Assembly: GCA_030695725.1 (NCBI GenBank)
Contig: JAUYPN010000028.1
Span: 1-12,983 of the forward strand
Length of the DNA: 12,983 bases
Direction: 5' to 3'
From: Candidatus Omnitrophota bacterium
GTDB taxonomy: Bacteria; Omnitrophota; Gorgyraeia; 2-01-FULL-45-10
Part shown: positions 5,928 through 12,972 of the stretch, piece by piece
How positions within the stretch are numbered: position 1 is the first letter of the stretch
Layout: each line of letters opens with the position of its first letter
Program-made: the position numbers and the translations under genes
The notes under the pieces: model-generated
Seen by the model: the letters and a program-made list of their open reading frames with translations, nothing else
Told to the model about the DNA's origin: nothing
Database searches by the model: none

Positions 5928-6660
5928 AGTATTCAACATTCATCAGGCATAACCCCTTAGCCGGCGCCGTAGGGCCTGCTGATCTTCTATCTCTCTTCAG
6001 CAGTATCTCTTTTACGCTCTTTTCGGGCATCTTGCCGCGGCCGATCTCCAGCAGTGTGCCCGCTATGATCCTTACCATATTATATAAAAATCCGTCGGCC
6101 CGGATATCAATATATACCAGATCCCTCTTTTTTTCAATCTTAATCTTCTTTATCGTGCGGACGGTATTCAATTCACTGCTGCCGGAGGCTTGGAATGATT
6201 TAAAGTCATGTTTACCCGTTAATGTCTTAGCGGCGCGCCTCATCGATCCTGTGTTCAGCGGATAGGAAAAGCGGGCCGCGAAATGCCTTATGAAAGGGTC
6301 CGCGAAACGCTCAGTCGTCACGGTATAACGGTAGTGTTTGGATCTAGCCGAGCGTTGGGAATCGAATCTCAAGGGAACGGACTGGACGGATACTATCAGG
6401 ATATCCTCGGGGAGAGAGCTATTGAGAGCGTCTTTTATCCTGTCCGGCGCAAGCTTTGAGCGCGTCTTGAAATTTGCAATTTGACCGGCGGCATGCACGC
6501 CCGAATCGGTCCGGCCGGCGCCCGTCAGCTTCGCTTTACGGCCGGTTATTTTTTTGAGAGCCGATTCGATAGTCTCCTGGACGGAGCCGGCATTCTTCTG
6601 ACACTGCCATCCCGAATAACGCGTCCCATCATATTTTATAACAAGTCTTATGTTACGCGT
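5926..6660 (-). CDS. truA: tRNA pseudouridine(38-40) synthase, apparent ACG start
   Basis: Isomerises uridines 38-40 in the tRNA anticodon stem. Reading from 6660 gives a 244-codon protein starting (T/M)RNIRLVIKYDGTRYSGW, exactly the usual TruA N terminus, then GAGRTDSGVHA with catalytic Asp52, KHYRYTV, FAARFSYPL, HDFKSFQASGS, FLYNMVRIIAGTLLEIG and the end SAGPTAPAKGLCLMNVEY. The first ATG/GTG-type codon in frame (GTG at 6498) lies beyond the catalytic Asp, so it cannot be the true start. Upstream, an in-frame TGA at 6687-6685 leaves no ATG, GTG, TTG or CTG. The best start is ACG at 6660-6658, with AGGAGA (6672-6667) 6 nt before it. The start overlaps the cyclase stop by 8 nt. A sequence error (ATG to ACG) is the main alternative. 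Confidence 0.9.
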   Translation of the reverse strand, partial: TRNIRLVIKYDGTRYSGWQCQKNAGSVQETIESALKKITGRKAKLTGAGRTDSGVHAAGQIANFKTRSKLAPDRIKDALNSSLPEDILIVSVQSVPLRFDSQRSARSKHYRYTVTTERFADPFIRHFAARFSYPLNTGSMRRAAKTLTGKHDFKSFQASGSSELNTVRTIKKIKIEKKRDLVYIDIRADGFLYNMVRIIAGTLLEIGRGKMPEKSVKEILLKRDRRSAGPTAPAKGLCLMNVEY

Positions 6661-7498
6661 CGACGATCTCCTGTTCGATCGTATTCATTCCGCTGTCTTT
6701 GCCGGAATACATGAGGCTGCCGACCTTCTTCACCATCTCCTCCACCGACGACGGGGGTTTCAGAAAAGTCACGGTGCCGAAGGTGAAGGTCACGGGCCAC
6801 TTGTTGGTCTCCATGATATTCAGGAGGACGTTCCGCATCCTGCTCAGCACGACCTGGGCGGCGTCGGCTCCCGTCTCGGGAAGGAGTATCGTGAACTCGT
6901 CGCCCCCGAAGCGCGAAATGATATCCAGTTTACGTAAATTTTTTCTTACGGTATCCGCGACCGAACGCAGGAGCTGGTCCCCTGTTCTGTGGCCAAAGCG
7001 GTAATTAACGATCTTAAAATTATCTATGTCCATGTAGGCTACCGTGAAAGGATGTTTGTATCTATCGAGCCTGGCTATCTCTCTGCCCGCCAGATCGTAA
7101 AAGGCGCGCCTATTCACAGCCCCCGTCAGGGCATCTATCCTCGACAACTCTTCATTGATGCCAAGGGCTTCTTTCAGAGAGCATAGAAGAAGAGTGACTA
7201 AGAAGAAAAATACCAGTTCTATCGACATATTGAGATAGGATGACCCCGAGCGGAAGAGGCGCGCATTATCACCCGCATTCTCGACGAACCATATCACAGC
7301 GCACAGGACCGAGGCCAATACTCCGATGCGCATGGTGGTGAACCATACGAAAAAAGATACCGATATCAGATAAAAACAGAGGAATGAGAGGTTCTGGCCC
7401 GTCATGTGGTCGATATACGCGGCGGCAGCGATGATCAGGGACCCTGAAGTTATCAACAGTATTCTGGGCAGATTGCGAATCTTATGCGCTGCGGACAT
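6653..7498 (-). CDS. Membrane-bound diguanylate cyclase (GGDEF)
   Basis: Makes the second messenger cyclic di-GMP from two GTP. With the ATG at 7498 the protein has 281 residues. The N-terminal half holds about four hydrophobic segments (roughly 11-28, 38-53, 57-72 and 90-110) with little outside the membrane, so it is a membrane anchor or small-ligand sensor of unknown type. The GGDEF domain starts at SRIDALTGAVNRRAF (about 119-133) and continues with YMDIDNFK and RFGGDEF (GGDEF at 198-202). RKLD lies five residues before GGDEF, the spacing of the product-inhibition I-site. The usual ND before the GH motif is NY, a small deviation. I prefer this ATG, preceded by AGGGGG with a 5-nt gap, over the GTG two codons earlier. 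The stop overlaps truA. Confidence 0.93.
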   Translation of the reverse strand: MSAAHKIRNLPRILLITSGSLIIAAAAYIDHMTGQNLSFLCFYLISVSFFVWFTTMRIGVLASVLCAVIWFVENAGDNARLFRSGSSYLNMSIELVFFFLVTLLLCSLKEALGINEELSRIDALTGAVNRRAFYDLAGREIARLDRYKHPFTVAYMDIDNFKIVNYRFGHRTGDQLLRSVADTVRKNLRKLDIISRFGGDEFTILLPETGADAAQVVLSRMRNVLLNIMETNKWPVTFTFGTVTFLKPPSSVEEMVKKVGSLMYSGKDSGMNTIEQEIVDA

Positions 7499-7516
7499 AT
7501 GCACCCCCTATTAAGT

Positions 7517-7753
7517 TCATTTGGACAACTGCAAGACCTGATTGTAGTAATTATATATCGATTCGGTAGATTTCGCCAGCAGCACGAAGACGATATAGCA
7601 CACCAGGAGAGTGATGACCGTAATGATTACCTTTTTCGATCCTTTGTAGCGGGGATTTATCCAAACTAATGGCAGGGCAAGCGGCCCCACACACAGAAAA
7701 GCCATGACAAAAGCATAGGTTTTGAAATACCACTTCGACGGATCAAGACTCAT
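7517..7753 (-). CDS. Small two-helix membrane protein, unknown function
   Basis: No family recognised. The 78 residues contain two probable membrane helices, about 12-33 (FVMAFLCVGPLALPLVWI) and 41-61 (VIITVITLLVCYIVFVLL), joined by a short basic loop NPRYKGSKK, which by the positive-inside rule puts the loop in the cytoplasm. A tyrosine-rich tail follows. The ATG at 7753 overlaps the previous TGA as ATGA and has GGAGG 5 nt upstream, good evidence of translation. It is followed 18 bp later by the diguanylate cyclase, so a link to membrane signalling is possible but unsupported. Confidence 0.72.
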   Translation of the reverse strand: MSLDPSKWYFKTYAFVMAFLCVGPLALPLVWINPRYKGSKKVIITVITLLVCYIVFVLLAKSTESIYNYYNQVLQLSK

Positions 7754-8046
7754 AATTTCCTCCTATCCGGCCTATCGACGATAAGCCCGAATATTATCCA
7801 GCTTATTATTATGATGGCCACGCTTACGGTCACGCAGTTCAGTATGACTATCTTTTTATCGATCGTGATCATCTCTCTCTTCAATATGTCCACTACATAC
7901 GTATCTTCGGAATGTTTCGCGAAGACCCTGACCTTATTATCTAAAGAGTGCATTCTCTTGTATAACGGCACACCTATGGAGAGATAGTTGAAGAGCACGA
8001 TCGCCAAAAGAGTAGCGCCTATCCATATCCTCGCCTTACGACTCAT
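7750..8046 (-). CDS. Small membrane protein with central extracytoplasmic region, unknown function
   Basis: No family recognised. From the ATG at 8046 it has 98 residues: a basic start MSRKARIW, a helix at about 7-26, a polar middle of about 40 residues (RMHSLDNKVRVFAKHSED and on), and a second helix at about 65-87 (IVILNCVTVSVAIIIISWII) with a basic end DRPDRRKL. This suggests both ends in the cytoplasm and the middle outside. I chose the ATG at 8046 over the one at 8070 because it overlaps the aroK TGA as ATGA and has an AAAGGCGG-like site 7 nt upstream. It overlaps the next small gene the same way, so the two probably are translated together. Confidence 0.68.
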   Translation of the reverse strand: MSRKARIWIGATLLAIVLFNYLSIGVPLYKRMHSLDNKVRVFAKHSEDTYVVDILKREMITIDKKIVILNCVTVSVAIIIISWIIFGLIVDRPDRRKL

Positions 8047-8570
8047 TCGGTTTCCGCCTTTCCGGAACATTTTTCGACTATCCTGGCTATTTTTTCCACA
8101 ACCTGTTTCACGTTAAGTTTCCCTGTATCAACGCAATGATCGGCCTTGGCGTAAAATTGGGCTCGTTTCGCCATGAGGCTTCTTATCTTCTGCTTCGGGT
8201 CTTCCACGTTCAGAAGCGGCCGGTGTTTATATTTTTTGGTCCTCTCCATTATGACATTCTCGTCCGCGGTAAGGCATACGACTATACCCGATCGTCTTAT
8301 GCTCTCCCAGTTTTCATCGCGCATTACGGCGCCGCCGCCCAGGTCTATCACGACATTTTCCATGGCGCAGGCGTCGCGCACTACCTGTGCCTCCACCTCC
8401 CTGAAATAGTCCTCGCCTTTTCTCGTGAATATCTCATTTATCGTGCACTTTTCTCTTTTTTCTATCAGATCGTCCGTGGAGACATAACGCATATCGAACC
8501 GGCGCGACAGCTCAAAAGCTATCGTCGTCTTGCCGCTTCCCATAAATCCGATGAGAATTATGCTACGCAC
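8043..8570 (-). CDS. aroK: Shikimate kinase
   Basis: Phosphorylates shikimate at the 3-hydroxyl with ATP in aromatic amino acid synthesis. The 175 residues show Walker A GFMGSGKTT (8-16), the substrate aspartates STDDLIE (Asp33/Asp34), EDYFREVE with Arg57, the glycine triplet DLGGGAVM (77-83) and the lid arginine in KHRPLL (Arg117). The start is GTG at 8570, one base after the aroC stop; GAAGAG a few bases upstream is a weak ribosome-binding site and coupling to aroC is likely. Together with aroC and aroE just upstream it covers three of the late pathway steps. Confidence 0.96.
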   Translation of the reverse strand: MRSIILIGFMGSGKTTIAFELSRRFDMRYVSTDDLIEKREKCTINEIFTRKGEDYFREVEAQVVRDACAMENVVIDLGGGAVMRDENWESIRRSGIVVCLTADENVIMERTKKYKHRPLLNVEDPKQKIRSLMAKRAQFYAKADHCVDTGKLNVKQVVEKIARIVEKCSGKAETE

Positions 8571-8571
8571 G

Positions 8572-9696
8572 CTAGAATCTCTTCACCTGCGACAGATATC
8601 CGTCGTAATTGCGCCTCATCTCGGAGACAGAGTCGCCTCCGAACTTTTCAATAAGCGAATTGGCTATCTCTATGGAGGAGACGGCCTCTCCTATGACCGC
8701 CGCCGCCGGCACAGCGCATACATCGGATCTTTCCACAGAAGCCTTTACGGGCCTTTTGGTTCTTATGTCGACGCTCGAAAGCGGTCTTTTCAATGTCGAT
8801 ATCGGCTTCATGGCGGCCCTTATGACTATGTCCTCGCCGGTTGTCATACCGCCTTCTATGCCGCCGGCATTATTGCTCTTTCTGTAGAAGCCTTTTTTCT
8901 TATCGTAAAATATCTCATCGTGCACAAGCGAGCCCTTAAGCGCCGCCGAAGTGAATCCGGAGCCAAAATCGACTCCCTTGATGGCCTGTATCGACATTAT
9001 GGCCCGCGCGAGGGAGCCGTCTATCCTCCTGTCCCACTGCGCGTAGCTGCCCAGTCCCGGAGGAACGCCGTGGATCATGATCTCAAAGACGCCGCCGAGA
9101 CTGTCGCCCGCGCTTATCGCCTTATCTATCTCTTTGCACATTTTAGCCGAGGCGCCGAGATCCGCGCACATCACAGGCGACTTCATTGAAGAGACCGCTA
9201 TTCTTTCAAAAGTCAGGTTCTTGGCCTTCGAAACCACTGGGCCTATCGCTATGACGTGGCTTACGACGGTTATACCGAATTCGGCGAGCAGTATCTTGCA
9301 AAGAGCGCCCACCGCTACCCTTGAAACAGTTTCACGGGCACTCGCCCTTTCCAGCACATCACGGATATCGCTTAAATTATACTTCAGTATGCCGCTTAAA
9401 TCCGCATGCCCGGGCCTTGGTTCGTAAACTTTCGGTAATTTATCGATGGAATGGTCCGCGTTATTGACGAGAAGCGAAACGGGGCTGCCTACAGTACAGC
9501 CTTTCCTTAATCCGGACAATATATCGACCTTATCCGATTCTATCGCCATGCGTTTGCCCCGTCCGTACCCTAGCATCCGCCTGGCGAGCTCAAGGTCGAT
9601 TATGGATTTATCGACATGCAGTCCCGCCGGGATACCGTCGACTATCGTAAGCATGCATTTACCGTGCGACTCACCGCCCGTCAAGTATCGTAACAT
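8572..9696 (-). CDS. aroC: Chorismate synthase
   Basis: Converts 5-enolpyruvylshikimate-3-phosphate to chorismate using reduced FMN as catalyst. The 374-residue length fits. Signatures are LTGGESHGKCML with His11, GYGRGKRM (about 43-50), RPGHADLSGILKYN with His97, RDVLERASARET (about 112-123), GVPPGLGSYAQWDRR and GGIEGGMTTGEDIVIRAAMKPISTL. The ATG at 9696 has GGAGG 5 nt upstream, the clearest ribosome-binding site of its cluster. It lies 12 bp after pilD and 1 bp before aroK. No key residue appears missing. Confidence 0.98.
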   Translation of the reverse strand: MLRYLTGGESHGKCMLTIVDGIPAGLHVDKSIIDLELARRMLGYGRGKRMAIESDKVDILSGLRKGCTVGSPVSLLVNNADHSIDKLPKVYEPRPGHADLSGILKYNLSDIRDVLERASARETVSRVAVGALCKILLAEFGITVVSHVIAIGPVVSKAKNLTFERIAVSSMKSPVMCADLGASAKMCKEIDKAISAGDSLGGVFEIMIHGVPPGLGSYAQWDRRIDGSLARAIMSIQAIKGVDFGSGFTSAALKGSLVHDEIFYDKKKGFYRKSNNAGGIEGGMTTGEDIVIRAAMKPISTLKRPLSSVDIRTKRPVKASVERSDVCAVPAAAVIGEAVSSIEIANSLIEKFGGDSVSEMRRNYDGYLSQVKRF

Positions 9697-9708
9697 ATAA
9701 ACCTCCTG

Positions 9709-10485
9709 TTAAAACATTCCGCGAAATAACAGTTGAATGATCCTCTCTCCAAAAAATATAGCGCATACCGCCCCGAGCGACAGGTACGGCCCGTAAGGAA
9801 TAATGTCTTTGCCGTGCTTTATCTTCATTGTTATACCTACGACGGAGCCGAATACAGGCGCAAGAAAAAATGTCAGCACAACGAGTTTCCAGCCTATAAA
9901 AGCTCCCACCATGGCAAGAAGCTTGACGTCTCCCCCTCCCATCGCTTCCCTTTTGAACGCGAACTCACCGAGCATTCCCATCGCGTATATCATCCCGCCT
10001 CCGACCAGGGCGCCCAAAAATGAATTCAGAAAACCGTTCAGCCTCGTAGTTTCGCTTAAAACGGAAGGAAACGCTGCCGACAGGATCAGTCCGGCCGCGA
10101 GCCCGCCCATAGAAACCTCATCCGGTATCTCCTGTATCTCGAAATCGACGAATGTGGCTATGATCAGACCCGATACCATTATGGCATAGGCAAAAAATTT
10201 CGGCGTCAGTCCGAAGGTTGAAAACAATATCAGAAACGCCGACGCGGTCAGGATCTCGACTATAAAATACCTGAACGATATTTTGGCCTTACAGCATCTG
10301 GCCCTGCCGCCCAAAAATATATAGCTCAAGATAGGAATGTTATCATGCCAATGTATCGCCGCGGTACAATTGGGGCAATGCGAACCGGGAAATATTATCG
10401 ACCGTCCTTTAGGCAGACGATAGATGCAAACGTTTAGAAAACTTCCCACGATTGAACCGAAGATGAATATAAAAATATTAATCAT
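9709..10485 (-). CDS. pilD: Type IV prepilin peptidase / N-methyltransferase
   Basis: Inner-membrane aspartyl protease that cuts the leader of type IV pilins and type II secretion pseudopilins and methylates the new N terminus. The 258 residues start with FGSIVGSFLNVCIYRLPKG, then a cytoplasmic loop with Cys37-x-x-Cys40. The second cysteine pair is altered: the family CxxC is Ala62-Arg-Cys64-Cys65 here. The catalytic aspartates are Asp114 (FVDFEIQEIPDE) and Asp186 (MGGGDVKLLAMVGAFIGWK), both intact, in a multi-helix A24 domain. No pilin gene lies in the window, so its substrates are elsewhere. The ATG at 10485 is 4 bp after the aroE stop; AAGGG within a heptamer repeat is the likely ribosome-binding site. 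Confidence 0.95.
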   Translation of the reverse strand: MINIFIFIFGSIVGSFLNVCIYRLPKGRSIIFPGSHCPNCTAAIHWHDNIPILSYIFLGGRARCCKAKISFRYFIVEILTASAFLILFSTFGLTPKFFAYAIMVSGLIIATFVDFEIQEIPDEVSMGGLAAGLILSAAFPSVLSETTRLNGFLNSFLGALVGGGMIYAMGMLGEFAFKREAMGGGDVKLLAMVGAFIGWKLVVLTFFLAPVFGSVVGITMKIKHGKDIIPYGPYLSLGAVCAIFFGERIIQLLFRGMF

Positions 10486-10486
10486 A

Positions 10487-10514
10487 ACCCTAGACCCTTG
10501 ACCCTGGACCCTTC
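10487..10514. repeat. Heptanucleotide tandem array over the end of aroE
   Basis: Four 7-bp units ACCCTAG, ACCCTTG, ACCCTGG and ACCCTTC follow without gaps, sharing ACCCT. On the minus strand they encode the last residues of AroE and its TAG stop, and they supply AGGG motifs just before the pilD ATG (10485). A gain or loss of one unit would shift the frame at the aroE end. Confidence 0.75.
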
Positions 10515-11353
10515 AATGCCTCTTTCAACGCCTTCCTCATCACATCGATCGGCGCTTTCTTAGTAGTCCATAGTTCGAAAGCTATCGCGCCCTGGTACAG
10601 GAGCATGCCTAAGCCCGTCATTGCGTGCATTTTTCTCCTGGACGCTTCTTCCACAAGCTTTGTCGCGGGCATGTTATACACCAGATCGTAAATACGCAGG
10701 CCCGAATGCAATAATTCCGGGTCTATGGGCGAAGGATCGCCGTCATGCATGCCAAGCGGCGTCGCCTGCACCAGCAGATCGGACTGATCCAACGATTCTT
10801 TAAAATCATTCTTACGAACGACCTTAAATCTGCGGTGATCGTAATACTTTTCAAAGCGCCTTCTCAGCTCCTCGACCATGCAGTCATCTATATCCGCGAC
10901 AAACATCTCTCTGGGGCCGTTGCCGAGATACATGACTATGGCGCGCGCCGCTCCGCCGGCGCCGAGCACGAATATATTCTTGCCTTCCGGTTCAAACTTC
11001 AGATCCTCGACCAGCGACCTGTAGAAACCCGGCCCGTCGGTATTGAAGCCCAATAATTTACCGCCCGTGACCTTGATTGTATTCACCGCTCCGAGCTTTT
11101 CGGCGTGCTCGTTCAATATGCCGTTGGCCCTTATGAAATCCCATGTCTTGACCTTATGCGGGACCGTGACATTTACCCCGGCTATATTATTTTTCACCAG
11201 GCCTCCCAGTAACCGCTGGAGGCCGGCAGGTTCAACGTCGAATAATTTATATTCGGCGTCTATCTTGAGGGCATTGAAGGCCGCATTTTGCATGGCGGGA
11301 GAGAGCGAATGCCCAACCGGATGCCCTATCAAACCGTAGGTCAGTTTAGCCAT
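10490..11353 (-). CDS. aroE: Shikimate dehydrogenase
   Basis: NADPH-dependent reduction of 3-dehydroshikimate to shikimate. The 287 residues show the shikimate-binding GHSLSPAMQNAAF (14-26), NVTVPHK with catalytic Lys67, GAVNTI with Asn91, GFNTDGPGF with Asp106, the nucleotide-binding loop VLGAGGAARAIV (129-140), DLVYNMPATKLV and GMLLYQGAIAFELWT near the end. The ATG at 11353 shares one base with the leuA stop (TAATG) and lacks a clear ribosome-binding site, so re-initiation after leuA is likely. The C terminus GPGSRV is written by a heptamer tandem array and is probably not conserved. Confidence 0.97.
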   Translation of the reverse strand: MAKLTYGLIGHPVGHSLSPAMQNAAFNALKIDAEYKLFDVEPAGLQRLLGGLVKNNIAGVNVTVPHKVKTWDFIRANGILNEHAEKLGAVNTIKVTGGKLLGFNTDGPGFYRSLVEDLKFEPEGKNIFVLGAGGAARAIVMYLGNGPREMFVADIDDCMVEELRRRFEKYYDHRRFKVVRKNDFKESLDQSDLLVQATPLGMHDGDPSPIDPELLHSGLRIYDLVYNMPATKLVEEASRRKMHAMTGLGMLLYQGAIAFELWTTKKAPIDVMRKALKEALKGPGSRV

Positions 11354-12867
11354 TATTTTTTATAAAGAAGCTTATTAACCGCGTTGATATACGCTTTGAT
11401 GCTCGCCTCTATGATATCGGTAGAGGCGCCCCTGCCCGAAACCACGCCGCTTTTGGAACCTATTTTCACGGAGACCTCTCCCAGAGCGTCCTTGCCGCTG
11501 GTGACGGATTTTACCTGATAATCCAGAAGTTTTCCACCGACCCTGACGATCTTGTCTATGGCCTTAAAACAGGCATCGACAGGGCCGTCGCCGCAGGATG
11601 TGGAATCATAAAGCTTGCCCTTGTAATTGACGGTCACGACCGCGGATGGCTTCGTCCTGTCACCGGATTCTATATGGAAGTGTTTCAATTTCAGATCTTC
11701 CGGTATTTTGGATATTCCTTCGTCTATAATGGCTTCAAGGTCCTCGTCAAATATCTCTTTCTTTTTATCGGCCAGTATTTTAAAACGGTTAAAGGCTTCC
11801 TCGAGCTGGTTCTCTTTCAGCGTGAACCCAAGCCTCTTCAGCCTCTCCTTAAAAGCGTGCCTTCCGGAATGTTTGCCCAATACCATTTTTGTTTCAGTGA
11901 CCCCGACGTCTTCCGGCCTCATTATTTCGTAAGTTATTCTCTCCTTCAATACTCCGTCCTGATGGATACCGGCTTCATGGGCAAAAGCATTGGCGCCGAC
12001 TATGGCTTTATTTGACTGAACTATCATGCCCGTCAACTTCGAGACAAGGCGGCTCGTCTTAAATATCTCTTTTGTGTTTATGTCGGCCTTTAGATCTTTG
12101 AATATGTCGCTGCGCGTCCTTATGGCCATGACTATCTCTTCGAGCGAAGCGTTCCCCGCCCTCTCGCCGATACCGTTGATCGTACACTCCACCTGCCTGG
12201 CGCCGTTCAATACGGCCGCCAGAGAGTTGGCGACGCCCAAACCCAGATCGTTATGGCAATGAACGCTTATCACGGCCTTGTCTACGCAGGGGACGTTCTC
12301 ATATATGCCTTTTATGATCTGACTGAATTCAAAGGGGGTAGAATATCCTACGGTATCGGGTATATTTACCGTCTTCGCGCCCGCCCTTATTACGGCGTCC
12401 ACCACCCTGTAGAGAAAATCTCTCTCGGTCCTCGAGGCGTCTTCCGGAGAGAACTCAACGTCGCTGCATTTCATCCCGGCGTACTTCACCGCCCGAACGG
12501 CAAGGCGGAGTATCTCGTCTTCCGCCTTCTTCAGTTTATACTTCATATGTATTTTTGAAGTGGCTAAGAATACATGTATGCGCGGAGATTTCGAATACTT
12601 CACCGCATCGTAGGCGGCGTCGATATCTTTTTCGATGGCCCGCGCCAGGCCGCATATGGATGGCCCCTTCACCTCTTTCGCGACGCGCTTAACCGACTCA
12701 AAATCGCCGGGGCTCGATATGGGAAATCCCGCTTCGATGACATCGACGCCGAGCACAGCGAGCTGTTTAGCTATCTCCGTCTTCTCGTCGATATTGAGGC
12801 TCGCCCCCGGGCACTGCTCCCCATCCCTGAGCGTCGTATCAAATATAATTATCTTCTCTTTATTCAT
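11353..12867 (-). CDS. leuA: 2-isopropylmalate synthase
   Basis: Condenses acetyl-CoA with 2-oxoisovalerate, the first committed step of leucine synthesis. The 504 residues show DTTLRDGEQCPGASL (10-24), the TIM-barrel metal ligands HCHNDLGLG (His203/His205) and GERAGNASLEEI with Asn239, then HQDGVLKER, VLGKHSGRHAFKERL and a C-terminal regulatory domain (about 390-504) with SCGDGPVDACFKAID, the region that binds leucine in feedback-inhibited enzymes. Homocitrate and citramalate synthases are relatives; the length and motif set favour LeuA. The ATG at 12867 follows GGAAGAG/GAGTGG sequence of moderate ribosome-binding quality. leuB, leuC and leuD are not in the window; the gene heads a mixed amino acid unit. 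Confidence 0.94.
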   Translation of the reverse strand: MNKEKIIIFDTTLRDGEQCPGASLNIDEKTEIAKQLAVLGVDVIEAGFPISSPGDFESVKRVAKEVKGPSICGLARAIEKDIDAAYDAVKYSKSPRIHVFLATSKIHMKYKLKKAEDEILRLAVRAVKYAGMKCSDVEFSPEDASRTERDFLYRVVDAVIRAGAKTVNIPDTVGYSTPFEFSQIIKGIYENVPCVDKAVISVHCHNDLGLGVANSLAAVLNGARQVECTINGIGERAGNASLEEIVMAIRTRSDIFKDLKADINTKEIFKTSRLVSKLTGMIVQSNKAIVGANAFAHEAGIHQDGVLKERITYEIMRPEDVGVTETKMVLGKHSGRHAFKERLKRLGFTLKENQLEEAFNRFKILADKKKEIFDEDLEAIIDEGISKIPEDLKLKHFHIESGDRTKPSAVVTVNYKGKLYDSTSCGDGPVDACFKAIDKIVRVGGKLLDYQVKSVTSGKDALGEVSVKIGSKSGVVSGRGASTDIIEASIKAYINAVNKLLYKK

Positions 12868-12911
12868 TTTCTACCACTCTTCCCTTACGAATAAAACTTT
12901 TCTGTGCAGTC

Positions 12912-12933
12912 GGCGGAATACCCAGTGTCCGCC
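12912..12933. repeat. GGCGGA...TCCGCC inverted repeat upstream of leuA
   Basis: GGCGGA (12912-12917) is mirrored by TCCGCC (12928-12933) around 10 nt, and it would fold in the leuA leader. The surrounding stretch (about 12900-12943) resembles a dispersed repeat I recall from other genomes; this needs a copy count. Confidence 0.5.
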
Positions 12934-12943
12934 TTCCGCTGAC

Positions 12944-12972
12944 GTAAATTTACATTAGGCATGTAAATTTAC
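12944..12972. promoter_or_regulatory. Double palindrome, operator-like, at a possible leuA promoter
   Basis: GTAAATTTAC occurs twice, at 12944-12953 and 12963-12972. Each copy is a perfect 10-bp palindrome, and together with flanking AT they form a perfect 12-bp inverted repeat around a 5-nt spacer. On the minus strand TTTACA (12980-12975), 17 bp, then TAATGT (12957-12952) is a weak promoter candidate; one palindrome would fill its spacer and the other would cover its -10 and start. The edge of the window is 11 bp away, so the context is incomplete. Confidence 0.45.

Noticed and set aside
5926..6498. A 190-residue TruA starting at the GTG at 6498
   Set aside because: This would drop the catalytic Asp and the conserved N terminus, both of which read cleanly upstream in the same frame. 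Nor is truA a broken gene: the frame is intact from 6660 to the stop.
7502..7504. GTG start two codons before the ATG of the diguanylate cyclase
   Set aside because: The AGGGGG ribosome-binding site abuts this GTG but is ideally placed for the ATG at 7498.
8068..8070. Upstream ATG for the 98-residue membrane protein
   Set aside because: It overlaps aroK by 28 nt and lacks a good ribosome-binding site, while the ATG at 8046 forms an ATGA junction with a site before it.
8530..9189. 219-residue plus-strand open frame opposite aroC
   Set aside because: Fully antisense to a clear chorismate synthase; residue composition is that of a shadow frame and no motif is recognised.
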